From: Sinorhizobium sojae CCBAU 05684
GTDB lineage: Bacteria; Pseudomonadota; Alphaproteobacteria; Rhizobiales; Rhizobiaceae
Direction: 5' to 3'
Length of the DNA stretch: 64,000 nt
Assembly: GCF_002288525.1 (NCBI RefSeq)
Contig: NZ_CP023067.1
Location: 744,001 to 808,000, forward strand
A program made the translations under genes and the position numbers. The stretch's first letter is position 1. The number at the start of each line of letters is the position of its first letter. This document shows positions 54,488 through 63,010 of this stretch, one piece after another. The notes under the pieces are model-generated. The model worked only from the letters and a program-made list of their open reading frames with translations, had not been told where the DNA came from and made no database searches.

Positions 54488-55044
54488 GGCTGCGTTTCCT
54501 CCCTGTTGCGGCGATAGTGGCGCCGGGCCTTCGTGCGGTTGCCGCAAACAGCCATGTCGCACCAGGTTCGGCTCCTGTTGCGGCTGCGGTCGAGAAACAG
54601 CCATTCGCAATTGGGACAGATTTTCAGGCGGTCCGTCTCCGGATTGGCGACGAGGCTGAGCGCTGAATGCGCCGTCGCCGCGTCGAGCGCGACGGAGCTG
54701 CCGCGCCGCGGCGTCCGGCGCAGGATGGCGGCGATCGCCTCAAGCAGATCCGCAAGCAGATACGGCCTATCCTCTGCCCTGATGATCGCCCGGACATGTC
54801 GGTCCGTTGCCTCGCGCAATTCAAGAAGTGATTTGCGGTCTTCGGGCCGCGCCGGACCGAGCGGCCCGAAGCGCTCCCGCTCGGCGCCGTAGAGATTGGC
54901 GGCGTCGGCGAAGGAATCCATTGCCGCGAAATCGGCGAAACGATCGATCCGGCGCTGCGGATCGAAACGCAGGACGACGGTATTGGCGACGTCCAGGGCC
55001 AAGGCGCCGCCGGCGAATCTATGTGCTGTCCAGGTGAAGCTCAT
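54484..55044 (-). CDS. CGNR zinc finger/ABATE domain protein, putative regulator
   Basis: A 186-residue protein with an N-terminal ABATE (stress-induced transcription regulator-like) domain and a C-terminal CGNR zinc finger: C-x2-C in ICPNCEWLF, then C-x4-CGNR in WCDMAVCGNRTKARRH. The family is thought to bind DNA or RNA, but regulation by it is not established. It is divergent from the LivH-type permease gene across a 168-bp gap, and coupled to the downstream lipoprotein gene, so it may control one or both. Confidence 0.88.
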   Translation of the reverse strand: MSFTWTAHRFAGGALALDVANTVVLRFDPQRRIDRFADFAAMDSFADAANLYGAERERFGPLGPARPEDRKSLLELREATDRHVRAIIRAEDRPYLLADLLEAIAAILRRTPRRGSSVALDAATAHSALSLVANPETDRLKICPNCEWLFLDRSRNRSRTWCDMAVCGNRTKARRHYRRNREETQP

Positions 55045-55212
55045 ATCATAAAATCTAACTGGTAAAACGCATGTTGCAAGTTATATTACATCCGTCGGCG
55101 GCCGCATGGCAAAGCTACAGGCGGGTTCCGCTCCGCCGCCGCAGTTCGCGATGTAAACCGAGCTTCTGTGAAGGGCGGTTCATCTCGGGGGCGCCGCGTT
55201 ACGGGATGTGCC

Positions 55213-56109
55213 ATGGCCTATTTTCTTCAGCAGATCGCCAACGCTGTACCCGTGGCCGCGCTCTATGCGGCACTCGCCTTCGGCTATGCCATCGCCTTCG
55301 CCGTAACCCGGCGCGCCGATCTGACCTATGGCGCTCTCTTTGCCTTCGCCGGACAGATCTTCGTGCTCTTTGCCGATTTCGGCTGGAACCGCCTTTGGCT
55401 CGTGCTGCCCGCAGCTCTCGGCGTCGGGGCGGCTGCGGCACTGACATTCGGTCTTGGTGCCGGCCTCGTTGCGGGGCGCTATGTCATGCGTCCGCTCGCC
55501 TTTTCATCCGCAAACGCCGTGGTCGTTGCTTCTCTCGGCAGCCTGCTGGTGCTCATGGAAACGGCGCGTCTCGCTTCGGATACGCGCAGCCTCTGGCTGC
55601 CGCCCTTTCTGAACAATGTCGTCGTCTTCTGGCCGGACCCGCAGTTTCCCGTGACGCTGACCGCCGTCCAATTGGTAAATACGGGGCTGATGGTCGCGCT
55701 GGTCGCCGGTGGGCACTGGCTGCTCACCCATTCCTATGCCGGCCGTTACTGGCGCGCCGTCTCGGAGGACCGTGAGGCGGCAGCCCTTTGCGGCGTCGAT
55801 CCGTCGATCGTCTACATCGTCGCCTATGGCGCGGCCTCGCTGATTGCCGCCTTCTGCGGAATTCTTGCCGCGTCCTACTACGGTAACATGGATTTCGGAA
55901 TGGGCCTGAGTTTCGGCGTCAAGGTGCTCTTCATCGCCGCGATCGGCGGCCAGACGGCACCTCTTCTTGCAGCCTGCGGCGCGGCCGGCGTGGGGTTCCT
56001 GGAGACGCTATGGAGCGCCTATGGACCGATCCTCTGGCGGGATTTCGCGATCTTCGGTTTCCTCGTTGTCGTTCTGGCCGTCACGCGCCGGGAGAAGGCG
56101 ATCCCATAG
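55213..56109 (+). CDS. LivH-type branched-chain amino acid ABC transporter permease, no partner genes
   Basis: A 298-residue inner-membrane permease, eight predicted helices, with the family pattern ALYAALAFGYAIAFAVTRRADLTYGALF near the N-terminus and the RAVSEDREAAALCGVD coupling loop near residue 180. It matches LivH-like permeases, which normally pair with LivM, two ATPases (LivG/LivF) and a binding protein. None of these is adjacent. Start 55213 fits the family; a GTG at 55168 would add 15 residues. The substrate is unknown. Confidence 0.85.
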   Translation: MAYFLQQIANAVPVAALYAALAFGYAIAFAVTRRADLTYGALFAFAGQIFVLFADFGWNRLWLVLPAALGVGAAAALTFGLGAGLVAGRYVMRPLAFSSANAVVVASLGSLLVLMETARLASDTRSLWLPPFLNNVVVFWPDPQFPVTLTAVQLVNTGLMVALVAGGHWLLTHSYAGRYWRAVSEDREAAALCGVDPSIVYIVAYGAASLIAAFCGILAASYYGNMDFGMGLSFGVKVLFIAAIGGQTAPLLAACGAAGVGFLETLWSAYGPILWRDFAIFGFLVVVLAVTRREKAIP

Positions 56110-56198
56110 AATTGCCTGCAGCGAAGTCCTTCGGCTCCGAAATGCGCAAGCATGTCCATTTCGCGCGGACGTGGTGCGGCTCACGCCGTAGCAGGCAG

Positions 56199-56216
56199 CG
56201 GGGGCGTGCTCCCCGC
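56199..56216. terminator. GC hairpin between livH-like and moaE genes
   Basis: Stem GCGGGG / CCCCGC with a 6-nt loop in the 119-bp convergent gap; no T-run on either side, so a termination role is weakly supported. Confidence 0.35.
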
Positions 56217-56228
56217 CGCAAAAGTGGG

Positions 56229-56699
56229 TCAGTCCTCGCGAGCCCACCTGCCGCGCGCGGCGTCGTCGGCATCCCTGGCGCTGACCCATTCGCCGATGCT
56301 GCCGTCGGCGCGATGCTCCTTCTTCCAGAAGGGGGCGGAAGTCTTCAGGAAGTCCATGATGAAATTCGCGCCGTCGAAGGCCGACTGCCTGTGCGGCGAG
56401 GCGGCAATCACCAGGACGATGTTCTCGCCGGGTGCAATACGGCCGAAGCGATGGATGGCCGTTGCCCCCTGCAGGCCGAAGCGGGTCACCGCCACGCGGC
56501 AGATGCGGTTAATCTCGGCCTCGGCCATGCCCGGATAATGTTCGAGCTCGAGCGCATTGAGGGCGCCTGCCTCATTGCGGCAGAGCCCGGAAAACGTCAC
56601 CACCGCGCCGATGTCCGCCCGTCCGCGGCAGAGCGCCGAGATCTCGGTGCCAAGATCGAAGTCCTCGCGCTGGACGCGCACGGTGATGGGTACACGCAT
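56229..56699 (-). CDS. moaE: Molybdopterin synthase catalytic subunit
   Basis: A 156-residue MoaE that transfers sulfur from MoaD thiocarboxylate to precursor Z, forming molybdopterin. GAVVTFSGLCRN, ALELEHYPGMAE, RFGRIAPGE and SPHRQSAFDGANFIMDFLK are present, with the catalytic Lys in PFWKKEH. It lies 4 bp downstream of moaD on the same strand, so both subunits are made together. Confidence 0.96.
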   Translation of the reverse strand: MRVPITVRVQREDFDLGTEISALCRGRADIGAVVTFSGLCRNEAGALNALELEHYPGMAEAEINRICRVAVTRFGLQGATAIHRFGRIAPGENIVLVIAASPHRQSAFDGANFIMDFLKTSAPFWKKEHRADGSIGEWVSARDADDAARGRWARED

Positions 56700-56703
56700 T
56701 GCC

Positions 56704-56964
56704 TCAGCCGCCCGTCATCGGCGGGAAGAGGGCGATCTCGCGGGCGCCGGCGATCGATTTGCCATGTTGGACATGTTCCTGGTCGATTGCCGCGCGGATG
56801 ACGTTCTCATGCTCCAACGCCGACTGGTATTCTTCGCCGAGCGTCTTCAGATGCGCCAGCAGATCGGCGATCGTGACGACATCCGCGGGCAGTTCCAGCG
56901 TTTCCTCACCCTTGCCGATCCGCTCGCGGACCCAGGAGAAATAGACGAGATTGACGGTATTCAT
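56704..56964 (-). CDS. moaD: Molybdopterin synthase sulfur carrier subunit
   Basis: An 86-residue ubiquitin-fold protein ending in GG (FPPMTGG), whose C-terminal glycine is converted to a thiocarboxylate. Its start overlaps the pgsA stop by 4 bp (ATGA), and moaE follows. This pgsA-moaD-moaE order is common in Rhizobiales. Confidence 0.95.
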   Translation of the reverse strand: MNTVNLVYFSWVRERIGKGEETLELPADVVTIADLLAHLKTLGEEYQSALEHENVIRAAIDQEHVQHGKSIAGAREIALFPPMTGG

Positions 56965-57548
56965 TCGTTGACCACGTGCTTGAGGCCGGCCCTGAAATAA
57001 TCATAGCCCGTATAGAGCGTGATTGCTGCGGCGATCCACAGAAGCAGGATACCCGCTTCCGTCGTATAGGGCACGATCTTGTCGCCGGCCGGACCGGCAA
57101 GCAGGAAGGCGATCGCCACCATCTGGATCGTCGTCTTCCACTTGGCGATCCGCGTCACCGGCACGCTGACCTTGAGCGCGGCGAGATATTCGCGCAGGCC
57201 CGAAACAAGGATCTCGCGGCAAAGAATGATGATCGCCGCCCAGATCGACCAGCCGGCAATCGTGCCGTCGGCGGCTACGAGCAGAAGGATCGAGGCGACG
57301 AGCAATTTGTCGGCGATCGGGTCCAGCATCCGACCGATATTGGAGGTCTGCTTCCAGATGCGCGCGAGATAGCCGTCGAAGAAATCCGTGATCGAAGCGG
57401 TGACGAAGAGCACGAGCGCCGTCCAGCGCGCGAAATCGGAGCTGTGCAGCCGCCCCTCGACGAAGAAGCAGAACACGATCAACGGCACGATGAGGATCCG
57501 GAAATAGGTTAGCAGGTTCGGGATGCTGTAGGCTACAGGCGTTGGCAT
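56961..57548 (-). CDS. pgsA: CDP-diacylglycerol-glycerol-3-phosphate phosphatidyltransferase
   Basis: A 195-residue membrane enzyme making phosphatidylglycerophosphate. The CDP-alcohol motif D-G-x2-A-R-x8-G-x3-D-x3-D is seen as DGYLARIWKQTSNIGRMLDPIAD. Four to five helices. The start at 57548 (MPTPVAYSIPNLLTYFRI) matches the family; an ATG at 57581 would add 11 residues, and neither has a strong ribosome binding site. It shares the pathway with psd/pssA at 10.9-12.5 kb. Confidence 0.94.
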   Translation of the reverse strand: MPTPVAYSIPNLLTYFRILIVPLIVFCFFVEGRLHSSDFARWTALVLFVTASITDFFDGYLARIWKQTSNIGRMLDPIADKLLVASILLLVAADGTIAGWSIWAAIIILCREILVSGLREYLAALKVSVPVTRIAKWKTTIQMVAIAFLLAGPAGDKIVPYTTEAGILLLWIAAAITLYTGYDYFRAGLKHVVNE

Positions 57549-57695
57549 GGACTCGGTTTCTCTGGACACGACACCCCCCATTTCCCGCGGTCTAGGGTTA
57601 TCGGCGCTGGCTGTTCTGGTTACGGGTGGAGCGGGATAAGCTTGACGACGGTCTTCCCGTCCCCCCCAAAATTTCACGTGTACAGAATGACTTTG

Positions 57696-57715
57696 TGACC
57701 GCAAGGTCAACAGGT
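57696..57715 (-). promoter_or_regulatory. Possible pgsA promoter with overlapping inverted repeat
   Basis: On the minus strand GTTGACC is a good -35 box and CTGTAC about 18 nt downstream a poor -10. The -35 overlaps a TGACC-GCAA-GGTCA inverted repeat (57696-57709), which could be an operator. Confidence 0.3.
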
Positions 57716-57783
57716 CATCGAATACCTCTGCCATATTTCCCGGATTCCGGCTGAATGCAGCCTGAATTGCGCCACCCGGGAAC

Positions 57784-59808
57784 TCATTTGGTGGCGTCCT
57801 CGTGAAAGTGCTCGTAGACGAGGCGGGCTACCGATTCGGAAATGCCATTCACCGCCATCAGATCGTTGATGCCGGCGCGCGACACCGCCTTGGCGGTGCC
57901 GAAATGGGTGAGAAGCGCCCGCTTTCGGGTCGGACCGATGCCGGCGATCTCGTCGAGCGGGTTCTTGACCATCTCCTTCTTCCGCCGCGCCCGATGCGAG
58001 CCGATCGCGAAGCGGTGCGCCTCGTCGCGAAGCCGCTGGATGAAGTAGAGCACCGGATCGCGCGGCGGCAGCGTGAAGCTTTCCCGGCCTAGCGCGAAGA
58101 AGCGCTCGCGTCCGGCATCGCGATCAACGCCCTTGGCGACACCGATCGCCGTCACGCATTCTCCGATGTCGAGTTCCTTCAGAACGGCGCGAACGGCCGT
58201 CATCTGTCCCTGGCCGCCATCGATCAGGATGACGTCGGGCCAGGCCGGAAAGCCGGTCTCCTCGCCTGGCTCAGCCGAGCGGTCCGGCTTGCCTTCCTCC
58301 TTCAGGAGACGCGAAAAGCGGCGCGTCATGACCTCGCGCATCATGCCGAAATCGTCGCCGGGCGTGATGTCGGTCGATTTGATGTTGAACTTGCGGTACT
58401 GGCCTTTGACGAAGCCTTCCGGGCCGGCCACCACCATGCCGCCGACTGCATTGGTGCCCATGATGTGCGAGTTGTCGTAGACCTCGATGCGGCGTGGCAC
58501 GGAAGGAAGCCTGAATGTCTGCGCAAAGCCCTCGAGCAGCCGTGACTGCGACGCCGTTTCCGCCAGCTTGCGTCCATGTGCCTCGCGGGCATTGGCGAGC
58601 GCATGGTCGACGAGATCCTTCTTCTCCCCGCGCTGCGGCACGAGGACCGATACCTTGTAACCGGACTTTTCGCTGAGCGCCTGAGCGAGCAGTTCCTGTT
58701 CCGCGACAGCCTCGCAGAGCAGGATCTGCCGCGGACAGGGCTTATCGTCGTAGAACTGCGCGAGAAAGGCACTGAGCACTTCGCTTGCCGGGAGCGCCGG
58801 GTCGGCCTTGGGGAAATAGGCGCGGTTGCCCCAGTTCTGCCCGGTGCGGAAGAAGAACACCTGAATGCAGGAAATCCCGCCCTCGTGATGGATGGCGAAG
58901 ACATCCGCCTCCTCGACGCCCGAGGGATTGATGCCCTGATGGCTCTGGACGTGGCTCAGCGCCGCCAGGCGGTCGCGATAGAGGGCCGCGCGCTCGAAGT
59001 CGAGATTTTCGGAAGCTTCCGCCATGGCGGCGGCTATCGTCTGCTTCACGGCCTGGCTCTTGCCGGAGAGGAAATCCTTCGCCTCTCGGACGAGCTCTGC
59101 ATAATCTTCATCGCTGATCTCGCCGGTGCAGGGCGCCGCACAGCGCTTGATCTGGTAAAGCAGGCAAGGGCGCGTGCGCGTTTCGAAAACGCTGTCCGTG
59201 CAGGTCCGAAGCAGGAAGGCGCGCTGCAGCGAGTTGATCGTTCGCCCGACGGCGCCGGCGGAGGCGAAGGGGCCGAAATACTCACCCTTTCGGCTGCGCG
59301 CGCCGCGATGCTTGTAGAGCGCAGGGGCACGGCTGTCGCCGGTGACAACGATATAGGGGAAGGACTTGTCGTCGCGCAGAAGCACGTTGAAGCGCGGACG
59401 CAGGCGCTTGATGAGGTTCGCCTCGAGCAGCAGCGCCTCGATCTCCGTCCGCGTCGTGACGAATTCCATATTCGCCGTCTCGCGGACCATGCGCGCGATG
59501 CGGTTGGAGTGGCCGCGCCCCTGCGCGTAGTTGCTCACCCGCTTTTTCAGGCTGCGCGCCTTGCCGACATAGAGCACGTCGCCGGCCGCGTTGAGCATGC
59601 GATAGACGCCCGGCCCGTTCGGCAAGCGCTTGACGAAAGCCTGGATCAACTCGGCTCCTTTGAGCCCTTCCGTTTCCGGCTGGCTTTCCGCCCAAGCAAC
59701 CGCAGGGGCAGGCCGCTCGCTCTCGCTCACCTCGACGAGGTCTTCGTCATCGTCCGTCTCGCTGCCGTCATAAAGGATGCCACCGTCCGTGGGCGTTCGC
59801 CCGTTCAT
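57784..59808 (-). CDS. uvrC: Excinuclease ABC subunit C
   Basis: A 674-residue nuclease making both incisions in nucleotide excision repair. In order: a polar ~45-residue N-terminal extension, GIY-YIG nuclease ([20 protein letters not shown]) near 57-80, Cys-rich linker ([18 protein letters not shown]-type), UVR domain binding UvrB (about 230-265), RNase H-like endonuclease domain (about 400-560, with [12 protein letters not shown]), and tandem helix-hairpin-helix at the C-terminus. It starts inside the SDR stop (ATGA). Confidence 0.96.
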   Translation of the reverse strand: MNGRTPTDGGILYDGSETDDDEDLVEVSESERPAPAVAWAESQPETEGLKGAELIQAFVKRLPNGPGVYRMLNAAGDVLYVGKARSLKKRVSNYAQGRGHSNRIARMVRETANMEFVTTRTEIEALLLEANLIKRLRPRFNVLLRDDKSFPYIVVTGDSRAPALYKHRGARSRKGEYFGPFASAGAVGRTINSLQRAFLLRTCTDSVFETRTRPCLLYQIKRCAAPCTGEISDEDYAELVREAKDFLSGKSQAVKQTIAAAMAEASENLDFERAALYRDRLAALSHVQSHQGINPSGVEEADVFAIHHEGGISCIQVFFFRTGQNWGNRAYFPKADPALPASEVLSAFLAQFYDDKPCPRQILLCEAVAEQELLAQALSEKSGYKVSVLVPQRGEKKDLVDHALANAREAHGRKLAETASQSRLLEGFAQTFRLPSVPRRIEVYDNSHIMGTNAVGGMVVAGPEGFVKGQYRKFNIKSTDITPGDDFGMMREVMTRRFSRLLKEEGKPDRSAEPGEETGFPAWPDVILIDGGQGQMTAVRAVLKELDIGECVTAIGVAKGVDRDAGRERFFALGRESFTLPPRDPVLYFIQRLRDEAHRFAIGSHRARRKKEMVKNPLDEIAGIGPTRKRALLTHFGTAKAVSRAGINDLMAVNGISESVARLVYEHFHEDATK

Positions 59809-60569
59809 TCCACTATCTCCCGAATATCCGGCGTCTCCCAGGCGAGGTGCTGGCCGCCGTCGAGCGCGATCATCTGTCCGGTAACCGAGGGCGTCTCGAA
59901 AAGGAAGCGGATCGCGCGTCCGAACTCGTCGAGGGTCGGGCCGCGCCTGAGTATCAGCGCCTCGACCTGCGCCTCGAAGTCCGTCCGGTTCTGCCGGTCG
60001 TTTGGCAGCGTCGGGCCCGGTCCGATGCCGTTGACGCGGATGTTGGGGGCAAGCGCCTGTGCCATCGTCCGGGTGGCCGTCCAGAGCGCCGACTTGGACA
60101 GCATATAGGAATAAAAGCGGGGATTTGGAGACCAGACGCGCTGGTCGATCACATTGACCACGAGGCCGGAGACGCCGCCTGGGCGCTGGCGGGCGAAATC
60201 ACGGGCAAGCAGGGAAGGGGCCTTCACATGGAGCGCGAAATGCCGCTCCCACACTGCTTCGTCGAACTGATCGAGGCTGTCCTTGCTGAAGACGGAAGCA
60301 TTGTTGACGAGAAGATCGAGAGGGCCGATCCGGTCAACAGCTTCGGCGACCAGTCGCGTCGCCGCCTCGGCATCGGTCAGGTCCGCCTGCAGCGCGACGG
60401 CCCTGACGCCGGAGGCGCCAAGCTCCGCTGCCAATGCCTCCGCCTCTGAGAAGGAGCCGTTCGCATGAATGGCAACCGCAAAGCCGTGCGTCGCCAGGTC
60501 CTCAACTATTGCCCTGCCTATCCGTCGGGCGCCGCCCGTTACCAGCGCCGCCTTTAGTGCCCTTTTCAA
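59805..60569 (-). CDS. SDR oxidoreductase, FolM/pteridine reductase-like
   Basis: A 254-residue SDR with the motif [11 protein letters not shown] (FolM/PTR1 style, Arg following the glycines, suggesting NADPH), NNASVF, and the [10 protein letters not shown] active site. The ending DGGQHLAWE resembles dihydromonapterin/pteridine reductases. The function would be reduction of pteridines such as dihydrofolate or dihydromonapterin; this is inferred from motifs. It shares a transcript with uvrC (4-bp overlap). Confidence 0.85.
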   Translation of the reverse strand: MKRALKAALVTGGARRIGRAIVEDLATHGFAVAIHANGSFSEAEALAAELGASGVRAVALQADLTDAEAATRLVAEAVDRIGPLDLLVNNASVFSKDSLDQFDEAVWERHFALHVKAPSLLARDFARQRPGGVSGLVVNVIDQRVWSPNPRFYSYMLSKSALWTATRTMAQALAPNIRVNGIGPGPTLPNDRQNRTDFEAQVEALILRRGPTLDEFGRAIRFLFETPSVTGQMIALDGGQHLAWETPDIREIVE

Positions 60570-60938
60570 CGTGTCGTCCCGTTCGCGAATCCTGTTCCAA
60601 CAGGTTCAAGATATAGGCCATAAGCGGGTGGCCTAACCACTGCCCGGACGATTCATTTCCAAAATTTTAACGGGATCGGCGCAAATCGAGTTATTTTCCG
60701 TAGTTAAAGTATAGTTTTCGTTAATCTTGAGATTTGGTTAACAAATACCCTGTTGTTTGAAAACAACACCAAATTTCTGCCGCGCTGGCGCCACTGAAAT
60801 TTCATATTTTAGCTCTTGAGAATCCGCATTTGCTGTCCAATTTTCGGTCAACCGGGCGGGTTAATTACAGATGTCCGGTGTTCCCCTAAGGAGCACGTCA
60901 TGCTTGCTTAGGGGCGCCGGTTCGAAAAGGAGAATAGT
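60570..60938. other. Divergent AT-rich region upstream of the porin gene
   Basis: 369 bp, the most AT-rich stretch of the window (about 60655-60850), with no gene. It holds the palindrome at 60751-60768, several TTAAC/GTTAA elements and a TTTCATATTTTAGC stretch near 60800. Strong promoter(s) for the porin gene and a long 5' UTR are probable. The AAAAGGAG ribosome binding site is about 8 bp before the ATG. Confidence 0.65.
60751..60768. promoter_or_regulatory. Perfect palindrome upstream of the porin gene
   Basis: TGTTGTTT-GA-AAACAACA, two exact 8-bp half-sites around a 2-bp centre, about 170 bp upstream of the porin start in AT-rich DNA. A good candidate operator for a dimeric regulator. Confidence 0.5.
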
Positions 60939-61577
60939 ATGCGTACCCTCACCACCACCCTCATGGCATCGGCCATTGCTCTCGTTGCCTTCCAGGCCGC
61001 CCACGCCGCCGACGCGGTCTACGAAGTCCCGGCTGCCCCGGCCGCCGAATACACCGAGCCGGCGGTCAAGAACTGGTCGGGCGCCTATGTAGGCGGCACG
61101 GCGAATTGGCATTACGGCGAAGCTGACGCAACCGGCGACAATACCTCGGCCGGCTTCGGCGGCGGCCTCTACGGCGGCTACAACGTCCAGGACGGGCAGA
61201 TGGTCTATGGCGGTGAAGCCGACATCAACTATGCCGGCAATGATTCCACCCTCGGTGACCGCCGCGTCAAGCAGGGCGTCAACGGCTCGGTCCGCGGTCG
61301 CGTCGGCGTCGATGTGAACCCGGTTCTGGTTTACGGCACGGCCGGTGTCGCGCTCGGCAACGCCAAGCTTTCGACCTCGGCGGGCTCGGATGACAAGACG
61401 CTGGTCGGCTGGACCGCCGGCGTCGGCGCGGAGACCTTCGTCACCGACAACATCACCGCGCGTGCCGAATACCGCTACACCGATTACGCCTCGAAGGACT
61501 TCCGCCCGGGCGGCACGACCGTCTCGTCGGGCTATGACGAGCACAGCGTTCGCCTCGGCATGGGCGTGAAGTTCTGA
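60939..61577 (+). CDS. Omp25/RopB-type outer-membrane beta-barrel protein
   Basis: A 212-residue outer-membrane protein: signal peptide (residues 1-23, ending AAHA), an Ala/Pro-rich linker (YEVPAAPAAEYTEPAV), then an eight-stranded-type barrel with NWSGAYVGGTANWHYG, GGGLYGGYNVQDGQMVYGGE and a C-terminal Phe (RLGMGVKF), the sorting signal for BamA. Matches the RopB/Omp25/Omp31 group of Rhizobiales, abundant surface proteins altered during symbiosis. Long AT-rich leader and a strong bidirectional terminator flank it. Confidence 0.92.
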   Translation: MRTLTTTLMASAIALVAFQAAHAADAVYEVPAAPAAEYTEPAVKNWSGAYVGGTANWHYGEADATGDNTSAGFGGGLYGGYNVQDGQMVYGGEADINYAGNDSTLGDRRVKQGVNGSVRGRVGVDVNPVLVYGTAGVALGNAKLSTSAGSDDKTLVGWTAGVGAETFVTDNITARAEYRYTDYASKDFRPGGTTVSSGYDEHSVRLGMGVKF

Positions 61578-61593
61578 TCCTCAAGGGTGCATT

Positions 61594-61652
61594 GCTGCGC
61601 AAATTCAAAGGGTTATAGAGAACTTTGCGCGTCTGAAAAGAGGTGCGGCGCT
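61594..61652 (+). repeat. Two-hairpin intergenic repeat, partial copy after porin gene
   Basis: GCTGCGCAAATTCAAAG linker, GTTATAGAG in place of GCTACAGCG, and a core TTGCGCGTCTGAAAAGAGGTGCGGCGC; the left arm is diverged and hairpin I absent. Same orientation as copies at 10650, 12611 and 18575. It directly precedes the terminator. Confidence 0.6.
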
Positions 61653-61678
61653 AAAAGGCCGGGGTGACCCGGCCTTTT
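61653..61678. terminator. Bidirectional terminator between porin and GST genes
   Basis: Perfect stem AAAAGGCCGGG / CCCGGCCTTTT with a 4-nt loop; A- and T-runs on both sides. Serves the convergent porin and GST genes. Confidence 0.85.
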
Positions 61679-61695
61679 AACATATGGCCTGTCTG

Positions 61696-62286
61696 TCAGG
61701 CCTTGAATTTCGAATAGTCGGGGAAGTGCTTCTCGAATTTGGCGGGCCATTTTTCGAGTCTGCGCCGGCCTTTCTGCCACTCACCGGTAAAGCGCAGCTC
61801 GATGTAGCGCAGCATGGCGGCAAGCGCGAAGTGGCCGGCATGCAGCTTGCCACCGGTCTTCGGCAGATTGGCCTCAAGGTAGTCGAGGCCGCGCTCCACC
61901 TTTTCCCATTGCCGGTCGATCCAGGGCTGATGCACCTTTTCCGGCGGATGGGAGCGTTTTTCGTAAACGATGGCGAGAAGACTGTCGCAAATGCCGTCAC
62001 AAAGCGCTTCGAGCACTTCCACCTCCGTGCGTTTCGCAGGCTTCTTGGGGTAGAGGTTGCCCTTGGTCTCTCGATCGATGAAGTGCATGATCGCGCGGCT
62101 GTCGTAGATCGCCTGGCTCTCCGAGGTGACGAGGGTCGGAATCTTGCCGAGAGGATTATTGGTGACGAGTTCCGGCGGATTGGCGTTGGTATCCGTGAGG
62201 ACGCTTTCCGCGGCCAGGCCGACGTGATGCGCCGCCATGCGGACCTTGTTCGAATAGGGGGAGGCGGGGGAATAGAATATCTTCAT
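61696..62286 (-). CDS. Glutathione S-transferase family protein
   Basis: A 196-residue GST: thioredoxin-like N-terminal domain MKIFYSPASPYSNKVRMAAH with NPLGKIPTLV and the DSRAIMHFID glutathione-binding stretch, then an all-helical C-terminal domain. No unusual feature. It lies 16 bp downstream of the RNase T2 gene and is probably co-transcribed with it; specificity unknown. Confidence 0.9.
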   Translation of the reverse strand: MKIFYSPASPYSNKVRMAAHHVGLAAESVLTDTNANPPELVTNNPLGKIPTLVTSESQAIYDSRAIMHFIDRETKGNLYPKKPAKRTEVEVLEALCDGICDSLLAIVYEKRSHPPEKVHQPWIDRQWEKVERGLDYLEANLPKTGGKLHAGHFALAAMLRYIELRFTGEWQKGRRRLEKWPAKFEKHFPDYSKFKA

Positions 62287-62302
62287 GCGGCGACTTTCTG
62301 TT

Positions 62303-63010
62303 TCATTGGGCGGGAGGCAGGACGACCACGCTTCTTCTGCAGGCGCGGCTATCCACTTCCGGGCAAGTCCTGAAGTTCAGCTCCTTGTCAAAGCAGATCC
62401 TGATTTCGTCGAGAAGCCGGCCCTCGCAGGTAACGGCGATCGTCTGCGGTGTCATCCCCGGATTTCTCTCCACGAAAGCTGTTTCGATTGCCGCGATGGA
62501 CAGGTTGCGCGATTGACTCGTGCTCAGGAGGTCCGGCGGGACGGCGAGCCTTTCGCGGGCGGCCCGTGTTGCGGCGAGATAATCGGCCTGATCAAGCCCG
62601 GAGCAGGTGCCATGCTTGCGCCACTGATGGCCGATCAGGCCCATGGACGGGATGAGATCGAGATATTGCCGCCCCAGCACCTCGGGCACGCGCCGCGGCG
62701 CCCAACTTGGGCAATTTTCCGGATAGCCGCTTTCGTATTGTGGCCACAGGCCATGAACGACGAGACCATGCCCGTCACCCTCTTCGCATTGATCCGTCTT
62801 TCCCTTCGCGTCGTTGGCCTTGCACCAAGTCGGCGACCAGGAAAGCGACAACACGTAGAAATCAAATCCCGTGCCGACGGGAATTGCTGCCGCATTCGCT
62901 GTGGGCGACGCCGCCCTGCCGCCGTCTTCGCCGCTACATCCCGCGATCGCCAACAGGGCGACGAACGCCGGTAAGAACCTTTCTGCCGCGATCAACGCAA
63001 CGAAGCGCAA
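62303..63010 (-). CDS. Ribonuclease T2 family lipoprotein
   Basis: A ~235-residue T2-type ribonuclease. Conserved active site I HGLWPQ and site II GHQWRKHGTC are both present, so catalytic His, Glu-region and Lys/His residues are kept. The N-terminus has a hydrophobic stretch with lipobox LLAIAGC, suggesting an envelope lipoprotein. The start is uncertain: the frame begins at a TTG (63010) overlapping the upstream gene by 19 bp, with no Shine-Dalgarno; a further TTG at 62995 is possible. It would degrade periplasmic or extracellular RNA. Confidence 0.87.
   Translation of the reverse strand: MRFVALIAAERFLPAFVALLAIAGCSGEDGGRAASPTANAAAIPVGTGFDFYVLSLSWSPTWCKANDAKGKTDQCEEGDGHGLVVHGLWPQYESGYPENCPSWAPRRVPEVLGRQYLDLIPSMGLIGHQWRKHGTCSGLDQADYLAATRAARERLAVPPDLLSTSQSRNLSIAAIETAFVERNPGMTPQTIAVTCEGRLLDEIRICFDKELNFRTCPEVDSRACRRSVVVLPPAQ

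Noticed and set aside
58576-60108. 510-codon plus-strand frame across uvrC and SDR
   Set aside because: Crosses two well-supported minus-strand genes, no domain.
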